Positions 55,284-63,698 are shown, numbered from the stretch's first letter. The stretch: DNA of 64,000 nucleotides from Galaxea fascicularis (GCA_948470475.1 OX419343.1:22040478-22104477), one strand, 5' to 3'. Translations and numbers: made by a program. Notes: generated by a model from the sequence alone, not told the origin.

Positions 55284-56134
55284 CTGGAGACAACAACTTT
55301 TATGTAACACTTCCCAGTAACGCTAGTAGCAATCTATTTCTGACCAATTCTAAGTCCTCTTACCGCGTGGCGTTACCTCAGCAAATTCATTTGAAAGACG
55401 GAGAAGATTGGGAAGTAGGACTACATCATATGGTGTATCCGTTATCGTGGTTTGACGTTCCTGGTGGTTGTCAGCATTCACATGTCTTAGTCCGACGCTC
55501 CGATAACTTCAATCGGTTCACCTTACCCGAGGGCAAGTACCGAACAGCCCTGGATGTTACGGAGGGAATCCTACAGTGTCTGAACAATGATGACTCGCCG
55601 TCTAAACCCAAAATAACAGTGGACGAAGAATTGAATGTAACTCTGAACTCTCTGGAGGAAGAGATTATGTTTACCGTTTCAACTGCTCGTGCACTTGGGT
55701 GGATAACGGACCAACATACCGTTAAGCCTGGGATCCGTTTGAACAAAGATATCTCCCTTATTCCAATAGATAAATTTGGTTACGATTGGTGTGTTATACC
55801 ACCTCAGACCTCCATCACATTTCCTGGCATTTTTACCATTCCTTTCTCGTTATCTCTCTGCCCGTGTAAACAGACGCTTTTGCAAGTACAAACCAACCTC
55901 GTGGAACCTTGGCAAGTGGGTGACAAGCGTTTACCTCTCTTACATGAAATGGTACCCAATGGTACATTTCGAGAAACAGTTCTCGAAGAGAAAGAACATG
56001 TTGTCTACCTACCGTTGCGTACAAAGATATTTCAAACCGTTGAAATCTACTTAACAGGTGGTTGTGGTCAACGGCTTTCATTTCTAGACGGTATCGTCAA
56101 CGTGGTATTACACTTTCGTCGTCGATCATCATGA
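55280..56134 (+). CDS. Polinton penton-like structural protein 1
   Basis: This 284-residue protein belongs to a family found with Polinton capsid genes in many invertebrates. It starts NNFYVTLPSNASSN, followed by SYRVALPQQIHLKDGEDWEV and LHHMVYPLSWFDV. The C-terminus ends DGIVNVVLHFRRRSS. The length and beta-rich pattern suit a single-jelly-roll penton-type or minor capsid protein, but this is an inference from position. It overlaps the integrase stop and the next start by ATGA. It is a clear paralogue of the following gene. Confidence 0.75.
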   Translation: MTGDNNFYVTLPSNASSNLFLTNSKSSYRVALPQQIHLKDGEDWEVGLHHMVYPLSWFDVPGGCQHSHVLVRRSDNFNRFTLPEGKYRTALDVTEGILQCLNNDDSPSKPKITVDEELNVTLNSLEEEIMFTVSTARALGWITDQHTVKPGIRLNKDISLIPIDKFGYDWCVIPPQTSITFPGIFTIPFSLSLCPCKQTLLQVQTNLVEPWQVGDKRLPLLHEMVPNGTFRETVLEEKEHVVYLPLRTKIFQTVEIYLTGGCGQRLSFLDGIVNVVLHFRRRSS

Positions 56135-57015
56135 CAAATAGTTTTTACATGGTGTTGACTAGTGATGCAAGCCTGGATCAGTATCCAGAAAACAAGCCGT
56201 CCGAGTTTAAGATGCAATTACCGTCCCAGCTGCACCTAAGTGAAGACTGGGAAGTGGCCATGACCCGCATCATCTATCCATACACGTGGCAAAATGTGAG
56301 AAACAATCAACTGTCTTACACTTTGCTTTGTAAGGCAGGGCCTGTTCCTTGGTCAATGTCCATTCACCTCCCAAGGGGTATTTACCGTACGGTCAAAGAC
56401 GTAATAGATGGTATGTTGATGGGACTTCATAACGCTTTGAAGGACCTTTATCTGAAAAGTGAAGAAACGATTACAAGTTTAGGAGGAAACGAGTGCTTTT
56501 ACATTCACGAGAAAGCTCAACATTACTTCGAGTTGAGGTTGCCCACTGCTTGGTACGTGACTCTGCCCAAGACATTAGCCCGTGCCCTAGGGTACTTAAA
56601 TCACAAGAACCAGCTTCCTGCTTTGTACCAAATTCAGAGCTCTCCTCTTGTTGAATTGAAACCCGATCAAAGCATTACACTGTTGAGGACCACAAACACA
56701 CTTGCCAGAAAAGAAGACTTGGTGTGGGGAATGTTGTCGAGACACTCTTTTCAGACCATGTACGTGTATTCAGATCTAATCGAGTCCCAAGTGGTAGGAG
56801 ACGCCCAAGCTAACATGCTCCGAATACTGGTACCCCGAGGTCAGCCGGGTGACACGGTGACAGAAGAAGTCAAGCAACCAACCTATCATTCACTCCGTAC
56901 ATCTGTGTTTTCATCAGTGGCCATCCATATAAGAGGAGACACTGGTCAACCGATAACATTTGTGTCTGGTACTGTACGTGTAACGTTGCATTTTCGACGT
57001 CGTGCAATTCTATAA
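56131..57015 (+). CDS. Polinton penton-like structural protein 2
   Basis: 294 residues from the ATG at 56131, which overlaps the previous stop (ATGA at 56131-56134); the frame is open further upstream, but that ATG fits the family start NSFYMVLTSDASLDQYPEN. The same blocks as in the preceding protein are present (SEFKMQLPSQLHLSEDWEV, MTRIIYPYTWQNV, and the end VSGTVRVTLHFRRRAIL), with considerable divergence elsewhere. Two adjacent, diverged copies suggest a heteromeric vertex or two capsid-associated roles. Confidence 0.75.
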   Translation: MTNSFYMVLTSDASLDQYPENKPSEFKMQLPSQLHLSEDWEVAMTRIIYPYTWQNVRNNQLSYTLLCKAGPVPWSMSIHLPRGIYRTVKDVIDGMLMGLHNALKDLYLKSEETITSLGGNECFYIHEKAQHYFELRLPTAWYVTLPKTLARALGYLNHKNQLPALYQIQSSPLVELKPDQSITLLRTTNTLARKEDLVWGMLSRHSFQTMYVYSDLIESQVVGDAQANMLRILVPRGQPGDTVTEEVKQPTYHSLRTSVFSSVAIHIRGDTGQPITFVSGTVRVTLHFRRRAIL

Positions 57016-57016
57016 C

Positions 57017-57475
57017 ATGTTGTTGCCCATGAACCATCAATTTTTCCCGTATCACCAACAAGTTATACCCTTTCCACAACAAGGCAGGGGGGACATAAGT
57101 ATCTATGGAGGAACGCACCCTTACGGACAAGGGGGCAACGGATTAGGTGGAATGTTTCGTTCCCTATTTCGTACAGCTACACCCTTTCTCAAAACAACAG
57201 CAAAGAATGTTGGAAAGCGATTGCTCAATACCGGGTTGGAAACAGGAATGCAAATTGTTCAAGACGTCATGAATGGTCAACCTTTAAAGGCAGCTGCCAA
57301 ATCGAGAACCAAAGCGGCTGGAAAAAGTTTACTCACGGGCACCATTGATGACATTACACAGCAAGGTCGTGGGAAGAGAGCATATAAGCGTACGATAAAA
57401 GCCAAACCATTCAGTACTCACCCGATCAAGAAACGGAGAACATCGCATTCGACATTCAAGACTATTTTTGACTAA
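57017..57475 (+). CDS. Basic virion core/minor capsid candidate
   Basis: This 152-residue protein starts at ATG 57017, two bases after the previous stop. It has a Gln/Gly-rich N-terminus (FPQQGRGDI, GQGGNGLGGMF), an amphipathic helix region (SLFRTATPFLKTTAKNVGKR) and a strongly basic tail (GRGKRAYKRTIKAKPF, KKRRTSHS). This composition resembles the small DNA-binding or pVI/pX-like proteins of adenoviruses and adintoviruses, which bind the genome or line the capsid and are cut by the viral protease. The assignment rests on composition and gene order only. The next gene begins 3 bases after its stop. Confidence 0.6.
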   Translation: MLLPMNHQFFPYHQQVIPFPQQGRGDISIYGGTHPYGQGGNGLGGMFRSLFRTATPFLKTTAKNVGKRLLNTGLETGMQIVQDVMNGQPLKAAAKSRTKAAGKSLLTGTIDDITQQGRGKRAYKRTIKAKPFSTHPIKKRRTSHSTFKTIFD

Positions 57476-57477
57476 GT

Positions 57478-58806
57478 ATGGCTTCAGCACACCCTCTCTC
57501 AGCCCCTGGTGGGAATTCAAGCTTGGAGTTGTTTCAAGTACCTGTCACTGATGTGTCAATCGTCAGTAGCAAATGGTTGGATTATGAACCAGTTCAAACG
57601 GGAACCAATCCCATCGAGTTTGTGATCAAACCCCTAAAGGACTACATTGACATTAACAAGACCGAGTTACGGTTGGTGGTAAAAATTACCAAGCAAGATG
57701 GATCGGCCACGGGTGAAGGAAAAAAGTACACTCTGGTGAATAACACTCTCCATTCGATCGTGAAACAGTTTACCATCAAGATCAACGAAACGTTAGTGAC
57801 GGAACAGTCAGACACTCAAGCCTACAATGCTTACATCAAGACATTATTAAACTTTACAGAACAAGCTAAGAAATCGTACCTTACCAAAGCTCTATACTAC
57901 AAAGATACTGCTGGGCACATGGATGAAGTAGACAATACAGCAGACAATAACCAGGGTCTGGTGAAAAGAGCAACATTCACCAACAACGGAGCAGAAGTGG
58001 GGCTGGTTGGAGTACCCCTTTGCGACGTGTTTAATATGGACAAGTTACTCCTGGATGGTTTGGAAATTAAAGTCAAGGTGGATCTGAACAGCGACGCCTT
58101 TGTGCTCATGGGGGGTGAGACTCCCAACAACTGCAAACTAAAGATTGTGTCAAGCACCCTTCGCATACGCACAGTGCGTGTAGCGGACAGTACGAAACTA
58201 GAACATAAAGAGATCATGCAAGGTCAAGAGGGAAGCGCTGCTTTACCAGCCATCTATACGTTAACCAGAACCCCCACGCATGCCAAAATCATTCCTCAAG
58301 GGGTGTTAAATCATACAGAGACGGACCTGTTCCATGGACTGATTCCCCAATGCATCATTTTCGGAATGGTGCGAAATGATGCCTATAACGGCAATCTGGG
58401 AAGAAATCCTTTCAATTTTCAGTTGTTTGGTCTGCAAGATATTCGCCTGACTGTCAACGGAGAAGAAACGCCCTATTCTGCTCTGGACCTGAGAGGCGGG
58501 AAAAAGATCGATGGTTACAACACCCTCTTCTCCGGTAGTGGAGAGATGAATTGCGGTCACGGCCTTGACATTGACAGAGAGGATTGGGAGAACGGTTACG
58601 GCTTGTTCCGTTTTGATTTGACGCCAGCGGGAAGTGGGCATCCCAGCCATTTGATACCCCATCGAACGGGTAACGTCAACCTGTACCTGAAGTTTGGTAC
58701 TGCAACTGCTGCAGTTCTCAATTTAATCGTGTACGCGGAATTTCAGAATCAGATGGAAATTGATCGCAACAGGCGCGTGGTCTACGATTTATCACAAGGA
58801 TCTTGA
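57478..58806 (+). CDS. Polinton major capsid protein candidate (F54H12.2-like)
   Basis: The 442-residue protein starts MASAHPLSAPGGNSSLELF, then SSKWLDYEPVQTGTNPIEFV, the typical opening of the family named after C. elegans F54H12.2. Other family blocks are YTLVNNTLHSIVKQFTIKIN and PFNFQLFGLQDIRLTVNGEE, with NLIVYAEFQNQMEIDRNR at the end. In Polintons and adintoviruses the gene between the core protein and protease is the double-jelly-roll capsid (hexon); this fits in length and place, although the fold cannot be shown from sequence by eye. Base composition is richer in G+C than the host flanks. The frame is intact. Confidence 0.8.
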   Translation: MASAHPLSAPGGNSSLELFQVPVTDVSIVSSKWLDYEPVQTGTNPIEFVIKPLKDYIDINKTELRLVVKITKQDGSATGEGKKYTLVNNTLHSIVKQFTIKINETLVTEQSDTQAYNAYIKTLLNFTEQAKKSYLTKALYYKDTAGHMDEVDNTADNNQGLVKRATFTNNGAEVGLVGVPLCDVFNMDKLLLDGLEIKVKVDLNSDAFVLMGGETPNNCKLKIVSSTLRIRTVRVADSTKLEHKEIMQGQEGSAALPAIYTLTRTPTHAKIIPQGVLNHTETDLFHGLIPQCIIFGMVRNDAYNGNLGRNPFNFQLFGLQDIRLTVNGEETPYSALDLRGGKKIDGYNTLFSGSGEMNCGHGLDIDREDWENGYGLFRFDLTPAGSGHPSHLIPHRTGNVNLYLKFGTATAAVLNLIVYAEFQNQMEIDRNRRVVYDLSQGS

Positions 58807-58816
58807 TTCAAACGTG

Positions 58817-59347
58817 ATGCATACTACCCTAGAACTATGGCAAGCCTGTCTTTGTGACCCTGTGTTAGCACCACTGATTCGAGGCGTGTTTCCAAGTGAC
58901 AAATTACCTGTCATCAACGCCTACCCAGCCAGTCTCATTGCAAACACGGACCCTCACGACAAACCCGGAACACACTGGGTGGCCATGTACTTTGAATCAC
59001 CACACGAAAGTGAATTCTTTGACAGTTACGGATTTCCTCCCGAGACATACAACATGGATACTTTCATTCTGAGGCAAGCTACGTACTACAACGACAAACC
59101 ACTGCAGGGATTAGACTCAGATGTTTGTGGAGACTATTGTTTGTTTTATTTACTTCATCGCGCACGAAATGTAGACATGAACACCATTCAATCTAAATTT
59201 AAGCGATATGATTCGCAGTGGAACGATGCACAAGTTGCAAAGAGTGTACACACTTATTTTCATTCGATGACCAAAATTGAAAAGGAAACGTTTCTTCAAA
59301 GTGAACAGCAAGGTTGTAAGTCGTTTCAGTGTTGTCGGAAACAATAA
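58817..59347 (+). CDS. Adenain-like cysteine protease
   Basis: The 176-residue protein begins at ATG 58817 (MHTTLELWQACL), 10 bases after the capsid stop. Catalytic candidates are His53 in GTHWVAMYF, Asp69 in FFDSYGFPP and Cys108 in CGDYCLFYLL, the order and spacing of adenovirus-type (C5) and ULP1-like proteases. It would mature capsid precursors during assembly. The final 20 residues include QGCKSFQCCRKQ. The sequence encoding this tail is duplicated immediately downstream (period 108 bp). AATAAA at 59343-59348 overlaps the stop and could end the first transcript block. Confidence 0.88.
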   Translation: MHTTLELWQACLCDPVLAPLIRGVFPSDKLPVINAYPASLIANTDPHDKPGTHWVAMYFESPHESEFFDSYGFPPETYNMDTFILRQATYYNDKPLQGLDSDVCGDYCLFYLLHRARNVDMNTIQSKFKRYDSQWNDAQVAKSVHTYFHSMTKIEKETFLQSEQQGCKSFQCCRKQ

Positions 59348-59494
59348 ATAAAATAAAAGTTGAAAAAAAGTTATGTATAGGTGTGTAAAAATGAAACGTT
59401 CCTTCAAAGTGAACAGCAAGGTTGTAAGTCGTTTCAGTGTTGTCGGAAGCAATCAATAAAATAAAACTGAAAAAGGTATATATAGGTGTGGGTT
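59285..59494 (+). repeat. 108-bp tandem duplication covering the protease 3' end
   Basis: 59285-59392 and 59393-59494 share GAAACGTTTCTTCAAAGTG (one change), AACAGCAAGGTTGTAAGTCG, an A/T-rich stretch with AATAAAATAAAA, and TATAGGTGTG. Only the first copy is in frame with the protease. Both carry poly(A)-like and TATA-like sequence. Confidence 0.85.
59477..59484 (+). promoter_or_regulatory. Candidate TATA box of the second Polinton gene block
   Basis: TATATATA lies 79 bases before the ATPase ATG (59563), just after AATAAA signals of the upstream block. This is the only sizeable gap between genes in the element. Confidence 0.5.
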
Positions 59495-59562
59495 TATGTC
59501 TATTTAAACGATAACGACCCTTTCGTGCCTTTAGAAGTCCATTTGAGTTTCCCTGCGACAAC

Positions 59563-60240
59563 ATGTCTCAATTCAAGTGCCCGAGCAGTATTATTATAGC
59601 CGGCCCAAGCCAATGTGGCAAAACAACCTTTACGCGGCAACTACTTCGACATGCGGATTGTTTATTTGAACGCCCCATTCGCAAGATTGTGTATTGCTAT
59701 GGACATTGGCAAGATTCTTTTAGGGAGATGGGAAACCAAGTGACATTGGTGGAGGGTATTCCTGAAGATATTTCCACTTTATTTCCATCGCACTGTCGTC
59801 CAGGCATCATCGTGTTAGATGACCTGATGAAAAACTGCAGCGGCGACGAACGGATCCTGGATTTGTTTACAAAAGTATCTCATCATTGTGACGTCACCTG
59901 CATTTATTTGACGCAAAACCTCTTTCCACCTGGAAAGTTTTCCCGCAGTATCTCTCTCAATGCCCACTACATTATTGCGTTTAATAACCCTCGCGATACA
60001 TTGGGATTCCGAACACTGGCACAACAAGCCTTTGCGGGACAAGTGCCTTACGTATGGGAGAGTTTTCAAGATGCCACTTCGCAACCCTATGGTTATCTCA
60101 TGCTGGATTTGCATCCGCGAACACCAGTTACTCTACGATTACGTAGCAACATATTGCCTTTGTCCCAAACGTATCCCGTAGTTTACGTCAACAAGAAAAC
60201 GCATAAAACGAATGACCCATTGGTAGTGGACTGCAGTTAA
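59563..60240 (+). CDS. FtsK/A32-type genome-packaging ATPase
   Basis: 225 residues. Walker A is GPSQCGKT at 14-21 and Walker B is IIVLDD at 82-87, with a following sensor-like IYLTQNLF at 114-121. This is the pattern of the HerA/FtsK-related packaging ATPases of Polintons, adintoviruses and the vaccinia A32 group, which move DNA into the capsid. It heads the second gene block behind a TATA box. The frame is intact, and its length is normal for the family. Confidence 0.9.
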   Translation: MSQFKCPSSIIIAGPSQCGKTTFTRQLLRHADCLFERPIRKIVYCYGHWQDSFREMGNQVTLVEGIPEDISTLFPSHCRPGIIVLDDLMKNCSGDERILDLFTKVSHHCDVTCIYLTQNLFPPGKFSRSISLNAHYIIAFNNPRDTLGFRTLAQQAFAGQVPYVWESFQDATSQPYGYLMLDLHPRTPVTLRLRSNILPLSQTYPVVYVNKKTHKTNDPLVVDCS

Positions 60241-60244
60241 CACG

Positions 60245-60685
60245 ATGACTTCTCACACGTCGTATCGTGCGGCAAGACAAACGAATCAACGTGGTGGTAA
60301 CATGGTTTTGCGTTCTGGAAAAACGACCAAACAGAAACGACAGCTCTCCAATGGTTCCAAAGTCAATCAACATTTACCCTTTCTTTGTACCTGTTTCAAT
60401 AGCAATGGGAAACAACGTAAAGAGATGATAGCTCACGCTAACAGAGGACAGATAGAGGCCATTGGCGAAATTGCTTTAAACCTACTTAAGGGAAACATTC
60501 TCGTACCGAGTTCATCATTTAAACGGTTGAAGCCGCACAAGACAAAGCTCCTCTATTTGACGCGTAAGAAACCTAGTCTCAAGAACAAAAAAGAAGTCCT
60601 TAATCAACAAGGAGGGTTTTTACCAGCTCTCGCCGCTTTGATTGCTCCTTTAGCCGTGGATTTATTGGGTAAAGTGTTGAAATGA
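60245..60685 (+). CDS. Small Polinton protein with C-terminal GGF hydrophobic segment
   Basis: 146 residues, starting 4 bases after the ATPase stop. The N-terminus is basic. A central block (EMIAHANRGQIEAIGEIALN, LLKGNI) and the motif KKEVLNQQGGFLPALAALIA are typical of a short protein seen beside Polinton capsid genes in invertebrates. The hydrophobic end after GGF could insert in a membrane or be released by the element's protease at GG, like the adenovirus pX/pVI type (inference). The stop overlaps the next start by ATGA (60682-60685). Confidence 0.65.
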   Translation: MTSHTSYRAARQTNQRGGNMVLRSGKTTKQKRQLSNGSKVNQHLPFLCTCFNSNGKQRKEMIAHANRGQIEAIGEIALNLLKGNILVPSSSFKRLKPHKTKLLYLTRKKPSLKNKKEVLNQQGGFLPALAALIAPLAVDLLGKVLK

Positions 60686-61230
60686 AACACGCGCAAAAGA
60701 TGCTGCTTGTTCCGGAACAATTATTGCAAAGTATCGAAACAGAACACCGATTAACAACTCCTCCGCAGCTTACGACATTAACACGTTTGGATCGAGAGAT
60801 GAAAAGTATCATGGATTCTTCCTTACCAGAAGACCAAAAAGTGACTTTATTGGATCAACTTTTGCAACGGTATCAAGGGCTATCAAAACAAATGAAGAGC
60901 GAATCGATTGTAAAACCTACGGTGGTATTACCAACGCCAACGCCTCCCGCAGCAGAGACAACTCCTAAAAAAACGCAACCACCGTTGATATCCCAGGTAA
61001 AGATTACAAAACAACCACCAAGAAAACTACCTCCTACACCGGTCGCTACAACGCGGTCAAAAATTCCCGTTAGCATTGAAACGCCACCTTCACCCCAGGA
61101 ACCAACCGTGCATGAATGGATGATGGAAACACCGCCAGACTCCATTCGCAAAAGTGTTAAAAGGTCCTATAAGGCGAGAACGCCATTAGTGGCAAGATTG
61201 AGGAGCAATAGACAGTGGGAACCGTATTAA
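60682..61230 (+). CDS. Polinton accessory protein, helical N-terminus and Pro-rich tail
   Basis: 182 residues. The N-terminal 75 include MLLVPEQLLQSIETEHRL and LDREMKSIMDSSLPEDQK, a helical, probably coiled-coil region. Then comes a Pro/Thr-rich linker (about 75-150) and a basic end (SVKRSYKARTPLVARLRSN). The same type of protein follows the GGF protein in other invertebrate Polintons, as I recall, but its role is not known to me. It is the last gene before the right inverted repeat. AATAAA at 61306-61311 may end the transcript. Confidence 0.65.
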   Translation: MKHAQKMLLVPEQLLQSIETEHRLTTPPQLTTLTRLDREMKSIMDSSLPEDQKVTLLDQLLQRYQGLSKQMKSESIVKPTVVLPTPTPPAAETTPKKTQPPLISQVKITKQPPRKLPPTPVATTRSKIPVSIETPPSPQEPTVHEWMMETPPDSIRKSVKRSYKARTPLVARLRSNRQWEPY

Positions 61231-61249
61231 ATCAAACAATGCGTCTATT

Positions 61250-61403
61250 AAAGTAACGGGCTTTACGAAGCACAAGCACTTTTTGTTATAGCGTCTTGTT
61301 AACGAAATAAATTGTTTGAAATTGCTTAAAAGAAATGACTTTTATTCATTTCAAATTCACTGCATTTTAAGTCTCTGTATTGTGTGTTTAATTGTCAAGT
61401 CCT
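61250..61403 (-). repeat. Partial extra copy of inner arm sequence
   Basis: GGCTTTACGAAGCACAAGCA to TTTAATTGTCAAGTCC repeats 62074-62222 of the right arm in the same orientation, with a 10-base deletion and several substitutions. It lies between the last gene and the inverted repeat. Confidence 0.85.
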
Positions 61404-61511
61404 GGAAACGACTAGTTCCCTCGTTTTATTTTATAGTCAGTCAACCCTAGGACAGGTCCCTTGCTTTTCTTCTTTTAAGAGAAAAGTGAAACATTGATTC
61501 TAAGATTTTTC

Positions 61512-61994
61512 GACCTTGTTAAAACTGGAGGGTGACTTTATTCGACCATGTTAAAACATCAGGGCGACTTTTCTTGACCTTGTTAAAATGCGAGGGTGAC
61601 TTTTTTCGACCTTGTTAAAACGCGAGAGCGACTTTTTTCGACCTTGTTAAAACTGGGGGGTGACTTTATTCGACCATGATAAAACATCAGGGCGACTTTT
61701 TTCGACCATGTTAAAACATCAGGGCGACTTTTCTTGACCTTGTTAAAATGTGAGGGCGACTTTTTTCGACCTTGTTAAAACGCAAGGGCGACTTTTCTCG
61801 ACCATGATAAAACATCAGGGCGACTTTTTTCGACCTTGTTAAAACGCGAGAGCGACTTTTTTCGACCTTGTTAAAACGCAAGGGCGACTTTTCTCGACCA
61901 TGATAAAACATCAGGGCGACTTTTTTCGACCTTGTTAAAATACGAGGGCGACTTTTCTCGACCTTGTTAAAACGCGAGGGCGACTTTTCTCGGC
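61512..61994 (-). repeat. 32-bp tandem array in the right arm, about 15 units
   Basis: Same unit types as at 53243-53592 on the opposite strand (GGGCGACTTTTTTCGACC and so on). Part of the array, including alternating TGATAAAACATC and CTTGTTAAAACGC types, looks like an internal expansion. Confidence 0.9.
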
Positions 61995-62788
61995 TTTGTG
62001 TGGGTACATTGCTGGCAAAGGTTTGCTTCTTACTATTAAAGTGCGCCCTGGCTTTAGTTGTTTCCAAATGCGGGCTTTACGAAGCACAAGCACTTTTTGT
62101 TATAGCGTCTTGTTAACGAAATAAAGTGTTTGAAATTGCTTGAAAGAAATGCGGTTGACTTTTATCCATTTCAAATTCACTGCATTTTAAGTCTCTGTAT
62201 TGTGTGTTTAATTGTCAAGTCCGTGTCATTCATCATCATTAGTCGTGCGCTTCAAATGATTGTTTCAAACAACTTAAACCGACTCTTGTTTTAATACCTA
62301 TAATTGAGAGTTGAATCAAACCACTTTAATTTAAGGCGGCCCCAAGGGTGCTTTTAAGACCTCGAGGAAGCGAGATGCCCGTAGGAACCGAATACAACTT
62401 CATAAAAAAAGACTGTTACGGTAAAAATGATTTCGGTCAACTTTGAGAAAAGATGTTTGTATTCTCGCCTCAGTGACCACAATAACATGTTCTGCAGGTG
62501 AATTGTTTGACTGAAATTTGCATATAACAATAACATCTAATGAACTATTCTTTTCGGCGAGGTCCCCCTGCGCCGCTGTCTATTCATTTATATTCACATT
62601 ACGCTGTGTGTCTCTGTAATATTAAACATTTCATAAATAAACTGAACTAAACTGGAACTGCATTAGCTTTCAATCTTTCCATCGCAATCGAAGATGGTTC
62701 TCCGTTGGCGCTTTGATTCAAGTTTTCGCCTTTTTCTACGATAAGCCAAGGCAAAACTCGAAATCAAAAACCGTGTTTACTTCTGATT

Positions 62789-63031
62789 TCACAGTGAGAG
62801 CGAAGCGCGTGGTTCTGCCGACAAAACGCCGTGTGATAAGTTTGACAAATTCATCTTCCATGTAGACTTTATAAATTCATTTTGATCAAGCACGCAAAAC
62901 ATTCGTTTGATTTCATCATTCGGATAAGAATACACTCTACACACTCGAATTACAAACTTAGTATAATTCGTTGGTTCACGCTCAACATTCTTGTTTACAT
63001 TTTCATCTGATCTTTGAATTAACACATTCAT
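62789..63031 (-). CDS. Small open frame in the inverted repeat (copy 2)
   Basis: Same 80-codon frame as at 52206-52448, here on the minus strand. Coding status is not supported beyond its being open in both arms. Confidence 0.2.
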   Translation of the reverse strand: MNVLIQRSDENVNKNVEREPTNYTKFVIRVCRVYSYPNDEIKRMFCVLDQNEFIKSTWKMNLSNLSHGVLSAEPRASLSL

Positions 63032-63575
63032 TCCCGCTAGTTTTTTCGATTAGAATCAATTTTATTTTTCAAGACCTCATCACGCCCGTGTTTCTTGAGC
63101 AATTAAAGAGCTGACGATGCGTGACAAGCCATGGAGTTGAGAAACAATCATCAAATCCTTTTTTTCAGCAAAAACAATCATGTCACTTAGTCAACAAAAT
63201 ACACTTGATACCATACGTCATCCCTTTGACTGACTTGTCAGCAAAAAACACTCCTTGATACCTTACGTCATCGTATCAAGCATTTTTTTCTTTGATCTTC
63301 CTTTGTTGTCATTGTTTTTTTTTTCTCAAGTTTGGTCTTGCATCATACCCCTTTGATATCCCATGACCTTGGCATGACGTCACCTTCCTAAGACCTTTGG
63401 TATTGCGAAATCCTAGACTTTGACCCTTACGATGATGTCATACCCTGCTTCCTGCCCTCGTGCTGTGCACGTGATAATTTGCATGTCTCTTTTGTTCTCT
63501 ATCCCTAGGGAATACTCACCCCATTGTTCTTTTAATTTATTCTTTTGTCTGACCCAAGTGACCCCCTTTACTACT

Positions 63576-63581
63576 GACTTT
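63576..63581 (+). repeat. 6-bp target duplication, right (GACTTT)
   Basis: Identical to 51656-51661. Confidence 0.95.
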
Positions 63582-63698
63582 ACACTCCAAAGATAGCAAT
63601 TCCTCTCGAACTTTAAAAGAATTGCCCCTTCGACCATCAACAAGATTTTTATCCGTATTTTTTACGATGCCTAAGCCACAGAGAACGCACGAACTCAT
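63582..63698 (-). pseudogene. Start of the Cys-rich gene disrupted by the Polinton
   Basis: On the minus strand the ATG at 63698 begins MSSCVLCGLGIVKN, the first CxxC pair, and the frame is open through VREELLSLEC up to the target duplication. The same frame continues, after the duplication, with VEIKSTYICRNC at the other end of the element (51661 downward). Together the two give a C-x2-C ... C-x2-C zinc-binding N-terminus. The continuity of frame across the empty site supports both the gene and the exact insertion point. Confidence 0.6.

Larger units (their letters stand above)
51662..63575 (+). mobile_element. Polinton/Maverick-type virus-like element lacking DNA polymerase
   Basis: The element is 11,914 bp, starts AGTAGTAAAGGGGGTCACTT and ends with its complement, giving the AG...CT ends of Polintons. 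GACTTT is duplicated on both sides, the 6-bp duplication of the family. The inverted repeats are 2,037 and 2,172 bp. All recognised genes lie on the plus strand between 53.7 and 61.2 kb and include integrase, capsid-type proteins, protease and packaging ATPase. No protein-primed DNA polymerase B is found on either strand, and the genes fill the space between the repeats. Open reading frames and near-identical repeats indicate a recent insertion. Confidence 0.93.
61404..63575 (-). repeat. Right terminal inverted repeat of the Polinton
   Basis: 2,172 bp, complement of 51662-53698, with about 15 instead of 11 of the 32-bp units. It ends ...TTTACTACT just before GACTTT. Confidence 0.93.

Noticed and set aside
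58306..58662. 118-codon minus-strand frame within the capsid gene
   Set aside because: Shadow of a longer, family-matching plus-strand gene.
51662..63575. DNA polymerase B or primase-helicase in the Polinton
   Set aside because: Looked for on both strands; no family A/B/C polymerase motifs, no long unexplained frame and no space. Reported as absence.
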